From positions 1-6,263 of the forward strand of contig SKKS01000035.1 of NCBI GenBank assembly GCA_007123625.1: a DNA stretch of 6,263 nucleotides, written 5' to 3'. The notes under the pieces are model-generated. The model was not told the origin of the DNA. It saw only the letters and a list, made by a program, of their open reading frames with translations, and did not search any database. Position numbers and translations under genes: made by a program. Source of the DNA: Paracoccaceae bacterium. GTDB taxonomy: Bacteria > Pseudomonadota > Alphaproteobacteria > Rhodobacterales > Rhodobacteraceae. Position 1 is the stretch's first letter. Every line of letters starts with the position of its first letter. This document shows, in pieces, positions 1 to 6,223 of the stretch.

Positions 1-729
1 CAACCCCACCGGCAGCGTCTTTGAATCAGTTGTGCGGGTCAGCTGACTGGCAAGCGCAAACTCGTTCCAGCTGGTCAGAAAGGCAAATACCCCAGCCGCC
101 GCTATGCCGGACCTGGCCAGCGGGAACTCGATCTTCCAGAAGGCCTGCCAGCGGGTGCAACCGTCCACCTGCGCAGCTTCGGACAGGCTGATCGGGATCT
201 GGCGGAAGAAGCCGTCGATCAGCCAGATGGTGAAAGGCACATTCAGCGAGACATAGACGATGATCAGGCCCATCTGTGCATCGATCAGACCGAGCCTGCT
301 CCACAGCATGAAGATCGGCAGGCTGAGCGCGATGCCCGGCACGGCGCGAAACAGCATCAGCCCAAGGAACAGCCCGTTCTTGAAGCGGAAGCGGAACCTT
401 GCAAAGGCATATCCCCCGCCAATGCCGATGATCAGCGCAATGACGGTCGAGGTCAGCGCGATGATCATGGAATTGGTGAAATAGGCCAGCACCGGGATGC
501 CGACCTGATCGGCGCCGAAGCCGAAAATCTTGGCGAAATTGTTCAGCGTCAGTTGCTGGGGAACCCAGATCGGCGGCTTTGCCAGGATCTCGCGGTTGGG
601 GCGAAAGGCCGACAGGACAACCCAAAGCCCCGGAATGCACATGATGACCATCAGAAGGAATGTCACCAGCCACAGGGCAACAGCCTGCAGCCGTCTGCGA
701 AACGCGGCGCGCGTGGCAATCGTGCTCAT
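1..729 (-). CDS. Carbohydrate ABC transporter permease, MalG type (partial, C-terminus cut by window edge)
   Basis: This is an inner-membrane subunit of a binding-protein-dependent importer, the second of the permease pair. The frame opens at ATG 729-727 and stays open to base 1, giving 243 residues (MSTIATRAAF...). About 35 C-terminal residues should be missing compared with the usual 275-285. Hydrophobic segments are visible at about residues 17-40, 84-109, 121-142, 152-172 and 207-220. The cytoplasmic EAA loop that docks on the ATPase is clear at residues 184-208 (EAAQVDGCTRWQAF, then a Pro-Leu pair), close to the C-terminal end as in MalG/UgpE proteins. The start overlaps the stop of the upstream permease as ATGA, with a G-rich stretch just before it as ribosome site. 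The pairing with a MalF-type permease and a family 1 binding protein indicates the CUT1 type. The transported substrate is not evident. Confidence 0.92.
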   Translation of the reverse strand, partial: MSTIATRAAFRRRLQAVALWLVTFLLMVIMCIPGLWVVLSAFRPNREILAKPPIWVPQQLTLNNFAKIFGFGADQVGIPVLAYFTNSMIIALTSTVIALIIGIGGGYAFARFRFRFKNGLFLGLMLFRAVPGIALSLPIFMLWSRLGLIDAQMGLIIVYVSLNVPFTIWLIDGFFRQIPISLSEAAQVDGCTRWQAFWKIEFPLARSGIAAAGVFAFLTSWNEFALASQLTRTTDSKTLPVGL

Positions 730-1637
730 TCCGCACCCCCCATATAGCGCCGTGCGGCGACCAGCTTGGTGTAGAAGTAATAGGTGAAGGCAATGGACAG
801 GATCGTGGACAGATAGGCCATCGCATTGGCCTGCCCCATGCGGGCATTGTCATAGCCCACGCGGGCAATCATCGTCCACAAAAGCTCGGTCCGTCCGGCA
901 GGGCCCCCGCCGGTCATGATCGCCACGATGTCATAGGCCCGCGCCACATCCAGCGAGCGGATCGTCATGGCGATGAACACGAAGGGCATCAGGAAGGGCA
1001 GGGTGATATGCCGAAACACCTGCCACGAATTGCACCCGTCAACCCTGGCCGCTTCGATCGGATCGCGCGGCATTGCAAACAGGCCTGCCAGCAAGAGAAT
1101 GGCAAAGACGGATGTGCTCATCCAGACTTCGGCAAAGATGATCGAGAACATGGCCAGCTTGGCATCGACCAGCCAGGGGATCGCCTGTGTGGTCAGCCCA
1201 AGCGATTGCAGCGCATTGTTCAGGATGCCGATATTGTCATTGAAGATGAACTTGAACTGGAACCCCACCAGAATGGGCGAAAACATCATCGGAAACATCA
1301 TGATGGTACGCAGGGTGCGCTGGCCCCATGTGATCTTGTTGATCAGTAGCGCAATGCCTAGGCCGAGCAGCAGTTCGACATTCAGCGCGATGGCCAGAAA
1401 GACAATCGTGCGCAGAAACGCCCGCCAGAAATCCGGGTTCTCGAACAGGCGGATGTAATTGCGAAACCAGATGAAATCCTGAATCGTTTCGGGCCGGGTC
1501 AGGCGATACGATGTCATCGACGTGTAGAACGAGAAGATCAGCGGCACCGCGACCACGAACAGCATCGTCAAAATGGCCGGGGACAATAGGAGAAGTGGCG
1601 TGAGCGCCTGTCGCCTTGTTCGGAGAAAGCGGAGCAT
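726..1637 (-). CDS. Carbohydrate ABC transporter permease, MalF/UgpA type
   Basis: This is the first membrane subunit of the importer, 303 residues from ATG 1637 (MLRFLRTRRQALTPLLLLSP). Hydrophobic segments lie near residues 12-40, 75-99, 110-130, 162-187, 213-227 and 275-292, consistent with six helices. The EAA loop is at residues 195-218 (EAARVDGCNSWQVF...LPFLMP), and the typical MTGGGP motif is at 241-246. The frame extends upstream to 1859, but those 74 extra residues are Arg/Pro-rich, overlap the end of the binding-protein gene and have no membrane character. I therefore chose the start that gives the family's usual length of 290-310. Its ribosome site is weak (GAAAGA about 8 bases upstream). 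The gene follows the binding-protein gene after a 166-base gap with a hairpin and overlaps the next permease by ATGA. The family call is secure; the substrate is unknown. Confidence 0.93.
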   Translation of the reverse strand: MLRFLRTRRQALTPLLLLSPAILTMLFVVAVPLIFSFYTSMTSYRLTRPETIQDFIWFRNYIRLFENPDFWRAFLRTIVFLAIALNVELLLGLGIALLINKITWGQRTLRTIMMFPMMFSPILVGFQFKFIFNDNIGILNNALQSLGLTTQAIPWLVDAKLAMFSIIFAEVWMSTSVFAILLLAGLFAMPRDPIEAARVDGCNSWQVFRHITLPFLMPFVFIAMTIRSLDVARAYDIVAIMTGGGPAGRTELLWTMIARVGYDNARMGQANAMAYLSTILSIAFTYYFYTKLVAARRYMGGAE

Positions 1638-1803
1638 GGGCGTATCTTTCGGGTCTGGCTGGGGGCGGCGCAGTGGGGACTGCTGCGCCGCCCTGTTTTT
1701 CAAGGGTTTTCTTGTGCAGAGCCGCCGCCGGTGTATGTCGGTGCAGGTCGGGACGAGCAAAAGGAGCACGAAGCCCGGCCCGGCCCGCCGAATCATGCCC
1801 CGA
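1638..1803. other. Intergenic gap between binding-protein and permease genes
   Basis: These 166 bases are much longer than the other gaps in the operon, which are overlaps or 54 bases. They hold the perfect hairpin at 1663-1693 and otherwise a GC-rich stretch. No convincing small gene, promoter box or RNA gene is seen. The frame of the downstream permease runs open through the gap, but its product there is low-complexity Arg/Pro-rich sequence and I treat it as noncoding. Confidence 0.6.
1663..1693 (-). other. Perfect 11-bp GC-rich hairpin between binding-protein and permease genes
   Basis: The arms GGGCGGCGCAG and CTGCGCCGCCC pair perfectly around a 9-base loop. Read on the minus strand, the direction of the operon, no T-run follows the second arm, so this is not a standard intrinsic terminator for the operon. 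It sits 110 bases after the stop of the abundant-type binding protein and 25 bases before the permease start. In other importer operons (malE-malF is the known case) such hairpins protect the 3' end of the binding-protein message and lower permease output. That role is inferred here. On the plus strand the same hairpin is followed by TGTTTTTC and looks like an intrinsic terminator for antisense transcripts. Confidence 0.6.
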
Positions 1804-3126
1804 TCACAGGTAGCCCGCATCCTCCATGATCTCACGCGCCTCGCGAGCGGCTGCGTCAAGGGCCTCCTGCGCGGTCATGTCACCCACCATCGCGGCCTGC
1901 AGACGCGGCCAGAGCGCGTTCGAAACCTCGATCCATTCCGCAATCAGTGGCGGCGTGAAGGCATCTTCGGCCATTGACGTGCGGAAGGTCGAGAACACTT
2001 CTACCATGAAATCATCTCCGGCAGCTGCGAATTCGGCCAGGGCATCATCCCAGACCGCTGTCCGGGTGGGCAGAATCCCCATGCGCGCCTCGATCATCTG
2101 GCGGTCATGGTCGGTCAGGAAGGTCACAAAGGACGCGGCCGCCTCGGGGTTGTCACAGGTTGTCGTGATCGAGAAACTGTGCGAGCCCGACCAGCCCGTG
2201 CGCACACCTGCATCCCCCTTCGGCGCGCGCAGAACGCCCACGTTCCCCGCGACCGAAGAGTTTTCGGCATCATTGAAGAAGGCCGACCAGCCGCCCCAGT
2301 CAAGGTTCAGCGCCACAGTGCCGCTGGCAAAGCCCAGCCCGGTGTCATCCCACAGATAGTTGGGCACACCCACGGGAACAGCACCGGCATTGTAAAGGTC
2401 CACAAACCACTGCAACGCCGCGACCCCTTCGGCCGAGTTGAAGGTCGGGTTCCAGTCATCATCGAACATCGCACCGCCATTGGAGACCAGCCGCTCGAAG
2501 AACCGACCCGTAATGGCCTCGTCCTTGCCAACGAATTGCGTGCCGAAGAAATCGGGCGGATTGGCAAAGAACATTGCATGATCACGCACCTGGTCCCAGG
2601 TTTCCGGCGGGGCCAGATCATAGCCGTATTCGGCAGCGAAGGCCGTCTTGTTCTCGGAATCTTCATACAGCGACTTGATGTAGAACAGGTTCGAGACATC
2701 CGAATGGCGCGGCAGTTGCACAAGCCGACCATCGACCGTCGAATGATCGAGCAGCAGTGGCGTGAAACCTGCGAGGGTCTCGGGCGCGATCAGATCGTTC
2801 AGATCGGCATAGATGTTGCCATATTGCGGTGCGAAACTGGTATGGTTCGACCCCACGCACCAGTTCAGCGTGCCCGCCGCGATGTCCTGCTTGATCTCGC
2901 GATCCAGTTCGAAATGGTTCTTGCGGCTCAGGATCTGCACAGTCGCCCCTGTGGCCCCTTCCCATTCCGAAATCGTGGCATAAAGCGGCTCGTATTGCGC
3001 CCCGCCAATCAGCTTGACGCGCAGGGTGTAGCCTTCGAAATTTCCGTAGTCCTGTGCAAGGGCCGACCCCACCATCAGGGCAGGCAGGGCGGCGCCGGCG
3101 AGCAGTCCTCTCAGTACAGATTTCAT
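1804..3126 (-). CDS. Periplasmic extracellular solute-binding protein, family 1 (sugar ABC importer)
   Basis: This is the 440-residue receptor that delivers solute to the permease pair encoded next. The N-terminus is a clear Sec signal peptide: MKSVLR, a hydrophobic core at residues 7-20, then SALA with cleavage expected after residue 24 (ALA|QD). There is no lipobox Cys, so it should be a soluble periplasmic protein. Family hallmarks are PETWDQV at 174-180, ALQWFVDLYNAG at 237-248, the ASGTVALNLDWGGW segment at 267-280 and the MGILPTRTAV strand near the C-terminal third. The two Cys residues of the mature protein, at 90 and 324, could form a disulfide. ATG 3126 is fixed by a strong GGGAGGA site. 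The gene lies 54 bases after the CoA-transferase gene. The aromatic and acidic residues seen suggest a carbohydrate-like ligand, but the ligand cannot be named. Confidence 0.93.
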   Translation of the reverse strand: MKSVLRGLLAGAALPALMVGSALAQDYGNFEGYTLRVKLIGGAQYEPLYATISEWEGATGATVQILSRKNHFELDREIKQDIAAGTLNWCVGSNHTSFAPQYGNIYADLNDLIAPETLAGFTPLLLDHSTVDGRLVQLPRHSDVSNLFYIKSLYEDSENKTAFAAEYGYDLAPPETWDQVRDHAMFFANPPDFFGTQFVGKDEAITGRFFERLVSNGGAMFDDDWNPTFNSAEGVAALQWFVDLYNAGAVPVGVPNYLWDDTGLGFASGTVALNLDWGGWSAFFNDAENSSVAGNVGVLRAPKGDAGVRTGWSGSHSFSITTTCDNPEAAASFVTFLTDHDRQMIEARMGILPTRTAVWDDALAEFAAAGDDFMVEVFSTFRTSMAEDAFTPPLIAEWIEVSNALWPRLQAAMVGDMTAQEALDAAAREAREIMEDAGYL

Positions 3127-3130
3127 GTCT

Positions 3131-3137
3131 TCCTCCC
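3131..3137 (-). promoter_or_regulatory. Strong ribosome binding site of the periplasmic binding protein
   Basis: GGGAGGA lies just upstream of ATG 3126, with its GGAGG core 5 bases from the start codon. It is stronger than the sites of the neighbouring coupled genes. This fits the high protein level usually needed for a periplasmic receptor and decides the start. Confidence 0.75.
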
Positions 3138-3180
3138 GAGTTGCTAGTCTTCAGGGCACCCTCCTGGTCCCCCTACAGGG

Positions 3181-4401
3181 TCATGGCGCGACGTGCCGCG
3201 ACACGATTTCATCTGCACTGTTGCCCGAGGCATCCAGCGCGAATTCGGAAACAATCCGGTCTGTGTCCTGCCCCAGACCGGGCGCGGCGCGGCCAGATTT
3301 CAGCACCTGCCCGTTGATGCGCAGCGGACTGCGCAGGGCTGCAAGTGACAGGCCGCAATCGCGACCGATCTTTTGCAGGAAATCCATGCCCTGAAAGGCA
3401 TCGCTCTGCATCAGCGCGGGCCAATCCAGCACTTCGGCGCACCAGATATCCGCCGGTTGCAGGATCGCCAGCCATTCGTCAGTGCTGCGCGCGGCGACAT
3501 GCTGGCCGATTACGGTCTTGATCGCGTCCCGATGCGTCATGGCCGCGCGGGGATCGTCCAGCCATCCCTCCAGCCCCGTGATCTGCATCAATTCGGCCAG
3601 CGTCCGCAGCGAGGGGGTCATGGCGATGGCAAGCCAGCCATCCCGGGTGCGATAGACACCATAGGGAGCGCCCAGATAGGCATGCGCCCCGCCCACGGCC
3701 GGACGTTCGGGCAAGCGGTGCCCGTCATTGAGATGCGTGGTCAGGACTTCGAACTGAAAATCTACCATCGCTTCCAGCAGGCTGGTCTGCACATGGGCGC
3801 CGCGACCGTGACGGCCGCGCCCGACAAGCGCTGCCAGCAATCCCTGCACCAGCGCAGTGCCTGCCATCATGTCGGCTACGGCCAGCCCCATCGGCATGGG
3901 CGGATCGTCGCGACTGCCGGTCAGCCACAACAGGCCAGAGCGCGCTTGCGCCAGCAAGTCCTGCCCCGGCAACGTGGCCCAGGGGCCGTCCTCGCCATAG
4001 CCCGAAATGCTGCCATAGACGATGCCGGGGTTGAGCGCGCGCACATCCTCGTAGCCAAAGCCCTGCCGCTCGATCACGCCAGGGCGGAAATTCTGGATCA
4101 CTACATCTGCATGTTGCAACAAGGCGCGCAGTCGGGCGCGGTCTTCGGGTTTGCGCAGATCGGCAAGCATGCTTTCCTTGTTGCGGTTGATCGCATGGAA
4201 AAGCGAATTGTCGCCGCCGATTTCGGTATCGGACAGATACAAACTTCGGCACAGATCCCCCGTGCCGGGGCGTTCGATCTTGATCACCCGCGCGCCCAGA
4301 TCGGCCAGTTTCAACCCCGCCAGCGGACCGGACAGGAACTGGCTGAAATCAATCACCAGAATACCGGCAAGCGGACGATCTTCCTGCGGCATAGTCTTCA
4401 T
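3181..4401 (-). CDS. Class III CoA-transferase, CaiB/BaiF family
   Basis: This is a cytoplasmic enzyme that moves CoA from a donor thioester to a carboxylic acid; 406 residues, the normal family length. Family motifs run in order: PLAGILVIDFSQFLSGPLAG at residues 10-29, LADLGARVIKIERPGTGD at 32-49, NRNKES at 72-77, QNFRPGV at 103-109, the GSISGYGEDGPW segment at 130-141, and GQDLLAQARSGL at 146-157. Asp148 in that last motif (codon 3960-3958) matches the catalytic Asp that forms the acyl anhydride, so the enzyme looks active. The start ATG 4401 overlaps the upstream stop as ATGA, and a further ATG lies three codons on. The frame is open for 21 more codons upstream, but this lies inside the preceding gene and lacks family sequence. 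The acid substrate is unknown; carnitine, itaconate, mesaconate, oxalate and bile-acid enzymes all share this fold. Confidence 0.93.
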   Translation of the reverse strand: MKTMPQEDRPLAGILVIDFSQFLSGPLAGLKLADLGARVIKIERPGTGDLCRSLYLSDTEIGGDNSLFHAINRNKESMLADLRKPEDRARLRALLQHADVVIQNFRPGVIERQGFGYEDVRALNPGIVYGSISGYGEDGPWATLPGQDLLAQARSGLLWLTGSRDDPPMPMGLAVADMMAGTALVQGLLAALVGRGRHGRGAHVQTSLLEAMVDFQFEVLTTHLNDGHRLPERPAVGGAHAYLGAPYGVYRTRDGWLAIAMTPSLRTLAELMQITGLEGWLDDPRAAMTHRDAIKTVIGQHVAARSTDEWLAILQPADIWCAEVLDWPALMQSDAFQGMDFLQKIGRDCGLSLAALRSPLRINGQVLKSGRAAPGLGQDTDRIVSEFALDASGNSADEIVSRHVAP

Positions 4402-5537
4402 GTCAGACTTTCCCGATAGGCGGCGTTCAGGCGCTCCAGTGTCGACGCCATGTCCGCCTCGCACCGCAGGAAGGCATGGACAATGTCACCTCCGGCATCC
4501 TGCAGGCGCATGTAGCCATCGTAGCGCGGCCGCAGCCATGCGCTCTCCAACGTGGCACGGGTATTTCGGAAGAAGTTGCGCGCGGCGGCGTTGCACGTGT
4601 CACTGTCCCAGGCCACAGCATTGCCGGGCTGCCCGCCTGCGGCGAAATAAAGCCCCGGCTGGCATTCGGAACCGGCAACAAAATAGGCATACTCCAGCGC
4701 CAGTTCGGCGTGCCGTGTCTGCGACGAAACGGCGATCCCCGTGCCCCCAAGCACAGTCCCGCGCGGCCCATTGCCCGCAATGCCGGGCGCATCGGCAAAG
4801 ACCAGCGGAAAGGGACAATAGCCTTCGCGGCTGTAATTCGTATAGCCATAACCGAAAGGCGAATAGGCGATCGCGTCCTGCGTCCGGCCCATCCATTCGT
4901 AAACCCCGATCGGGTCCATCGACAGGCAGCGCGGATCAATCAGCGCCGTGATCTCGGCCAGAAGGTCCAGGACATGGCACGCATCGTCATGCCGGATCAG
5001 TCTGTCTGGGTCTTCGGCCACGGGATAACCCATATTCCGCGCCAACCCGAAAAAGGTCATCAGCGCGTTGATCGGGCGCAGCGCGAAGCCTGCCTTGCCA
5101 GCCCGCGCAAGCGCAACAACGGCATCCCAGTCCTTGGGCGCAGCCTCCAGCAGATCTGGGCGATAGGCCGAAACGGGCGTTGCCGCATCAATAGCGAGCG
5201 CCCATTGCCGACCATCGAATTCATAGGATGGATGCGACAGCCCGACGGATTGCGCCGCAAGGGCCGCCAGATCATCCGCCCGCTCCGGCACATCCAGCGC
5301 CAGAAGCGTGCCCTGGCGCGCAGCCTCGCCGACATGGGGGTGGTCGATGACCATCAGGTCATACTGTCCGGCCATCGCCCCGATGGGCCGGTCGGCGAAA
5401 GCCTGCAGCGACCGCTTTTCCCAGGCGATCGACACGCCAGGATGATGCTGCGCCCATTGTTGCGACGTCGCAACCATGGGGTCGAACCCGCGCGAATGGT
5501 CCCATGTCATGCCGCGAAGTGTGATCGTATCAGCCAT
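4398..5537 (-). CDS. Signal-less solute-binding-protein-like protein (cytoplasmic, function unknown)
   Basis: This 379-residue protein looks like a type 1 sugar-binding protein but starts directly with the first beta strand (MADTITLRGMTWDHSRGFDP), with no signal peptide or lipobox. Visible family features are the YDLMVIDHPHVGEAA segment at 59-73, resembling the 'region accused of being bound and opened' of binding proteins, the proline-led AATPVSAYRPDLL at 118-130, the KDWDAVVALARAG helix at 135-147, and GTVLGGTGIAVSSQT at 260-274, which corresponds to the usual strand-loop before the C-terminal helices. I recall similar TWDHPRG proteins annotated as extracellular solute-binding proteins in other bacteria, but none with a proven role. 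The start ATG 5537 overlaps the MaoC stop by 8 bases and the stop overlaps the CoA-transferase start by 4. It may sense or hold the substrate or its CoA ester in the cytoplasm; this is speculation. Confidence 0.85.
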   Translation of the reverse strand: MADTITLRGMTWDHSRGFDPMVATSQQWAQHHPGVSIAWEKRSLQAFADRPIGAMAGQYDLMVIDHPHVGEAARQGTLLALDVPERADDLAALAAQSVGLSHPSYEFDGRQWALAIDAATPVSAYRPDLLEAAPKDWDAVVALARAGKAGFALRPINALMTFFGLARNMGYPVAEDPDRLIRHDDACHVLDLLAEITALIDPRCLSMDPIGVYEWMGRTQDAIAYSPFGYGYTNYSREGYCPFPLVFADAPGIAGNGPRGTVLGGTGIAVSSQTRHAELALEYAYFVAGSECQPGLYFAAGGQPGNAVAWDSDTCNAAARNFFRNTRATLESAWLRPRYDGYMRLQDAGGDIVHAFLRCEADMASTLERLNAAYRESLT

Positions 5538-6114
5538 CTTTCTGGGCCACCTTTCGCGCAGCCTTTGCGGCCAGATTTGCCGCGGCCTCATCGGCAAAGG
5601 GGGCGGGGTCGCGATAAAGCGCTGTCATCAGATGCTCGGCATAAAGCACCAGTTCACCCGGCCCCTTGTAGACGGAATAGCTGACACGGACCTTGCCCAT
5701 GCGCGCATCATGCACGGTTTTGCTCAGGTTCTCGCGGATCGTGTATATCGTATCGCCGATGAACACGGGTGCAATGAAGCGCAGCCGGTCATAGCCATAG
5801 GAGAACGAATTCAGGCAATTCGTCGCCGCAAGGCCCAGACCATAGGAAAACACCATCGCACCGGCCACCAGACGCTTGCCGAAAACGCCCTCCTGGGTGG
5901 CGAATTCGTGGTCGGACACATAGGGGTGATGATCCATGACCAGCGAATTGAACAACATGGATTCGCCCTCGGAGATTGTACGGCGGATCGAGCGGATCTT
6001 GTCGCCCGGTGCGAAGTCCTCGAAATACCAGTCCTCGGCGTTCCACACCGGCACTTGCGCATGATTCTCCGGCAAGCCGGGCAACCCCCGCGCGTGCACC
6101 CCGATTTCTGCCAT
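5530..6114 (-). CDS. MaoC-like hot-dog-fold dehydratase/hydratase
   Basis: This is a single hot-dog domain of 194 residues, probably acting on enoyl- or hydroxyacyl-CoA in the cytoplasm. The opening WYFEDFAPGDKIRSIRRTISEG (from residue 29, split here only as a landmark) is typical of the MaoC group that includes mesaconyl- and itaconyl-CoA hydratases. The active-site segment is at residues 60-72 (MDHHPYVSDHEFA), the central helix is VAGAMVFSYGLGL at 83-95, and the late strand motif is RFIAPVFIGDTIY at 112-124. Asp61 matches the catalytic Asp of (R)-specific enoyl-CoA hydratases, but the position of their catalytic His is Val66. His62 or His63 might substitute. The C-terminal 20 residues are Ala/Lys-rich. 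ATG 6114 is set by a strong GGGAGGAG site. It is the first gene of the operon. Thioesterase or non-catalytic function cannot be excluded. Confidence 0.9.
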   Translation of the reverse strand: MAEIGVHARGLPGLPENHAQVPVWNAEDWYFEDFAPGDKIRSIRRTISEGESMLFNSLVMDHHPYVSDHEFATQEGVFGKRLVAGAMVFSYGLGLAATNCLNSFSYGYDRLRFIAPVFIGDTIYTIRENLSKTVHDARMGKVRVSYSVYKGPGELVLYAEHLMTALYRDPAPFADEAAANLAAKAARKVAQKDG

Positions 6115-6117
6115 CGA

Positions 6118-6125
6118 CTCCTCCC
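6118..6125 (-). promoter_or_regulatory. Strong ribosome binding site of the MaoC-like gene
   Basis: GGGAGGAG sits with its GGAGG core 5 bases before ATG 6114. It decides the start of the first operon gene against an overlapping frame that opens further upstream at 6217. Confidence 0.75.
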
Positions 6126-6188
6126 AAAGCGATATATTGGCGGGCCGGGCCGTCGGTGCTGTCGGTGGCCATGTCCCCGCCTGAGGGA

Positions 6189-6217
6189 AGCATCTTACAA
6201 AACTTTTTACATGTCAA
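6189..6217 (-). promoter_or_regulatory. Candidate sigma-70 promoter of the operon
   Basis: A perfect -35 hexamer TTGACA is read at 6217-6212. At 17 bases spacing the -10 position (6194-6189) reads GATGCT, which matches TATAAT at only three of six places. A weak -10 next to a perfect -35 could mean dependence on a regulator, or that the real -10 is elsewhere. If it is used, transcription would begin near 6182 and leave a leader of about 68 bases before the MaoC-like start. It lies in the only AT-rich stretch of the window. Confidence 0.4.
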
Positions 6218-6223
6218 AGTTTT
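6199..6223. promoter_or_regulatory. Dyad-symmetric operator candidate overlapping the -35 box
   Basis: The arms AAAACTTT (6199-6206) and AAAGTTTT (6216-6223) form a perfect 8-base inverted repeat with a 9-base spacer containing the palindrome ACATGT. The repeat covers the TTGACA box, the usual place for a repressor site. Size and symmetry fit a dimeric LacI, GntR or IclR type regulator, but I cannot assign the family. No regulator gene is in the window; it may lie upstream, beyond the right edge. Confidence 0.5.

Noticed and set aside
26..868. Minus-strand frame of 280 codons overlapping the second permease
   Set aside because: The adjacent frame starting at ATG 729 gives a clean MalG-type permease with an EAA loop; this one is a shifted shadow lacking membrane segments.
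1638..1859. N-terminal extension of the first permease by 74 codons
   Set aside because: The extension overlaps the end of the binding-protein gene, is Arg/Pro-rich and would make the permease longer than its family. The start at 1637 gives normal length.
2107..3147. Plus-strand frame (about 346 codons) opposite the periplasmic binding protein
   Set aside because: It is a mirror of a gene with signal peptide and binding-protein motifs, has no ribosome site of note, and has Arg-rich composition.
3127..3180. Possible small hairpins (CCCT/AGGG, CAGG/CCTG) between CoA-transferase and binding-protein genes
   Set aside because: The stems are only four bases and there is no T-run, so they are expected by chance in GC-rich sequence.
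3373..4419. Long plus-strand frame (about 348 codons) opposite the CoA-transferase
   Set aside because: It is antisense to an intact CoA-transferase with all family motifs; the translated product has no family character.
4476..5684. Long open frame on the plus strand (about 402 codons) opposite the signal-less binding-protein-like gene
   Set aside because: Its product is rich in Arg, Pro, His and Gln without recognisable domains. It lies antisense to a gene with clear family features and coupled junctions, so it is a high-GC shadow frame.
6133..6175. Short tandem repeat of CACCGAC and GGCC-rich symmetry in the leader before the MaoC-like gene
   Set aside because: Only two short copies are seen, and no stable long stem or riboswitch-like architecture can be drawn from them.
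5789..6217. 142-codon minus-strand frame beginning upstream of the MaoC-like start
   Set aside because: It starts inside the candidate promoter and runs in another frame through the MaoC gene, with no family features and a weaker start context.
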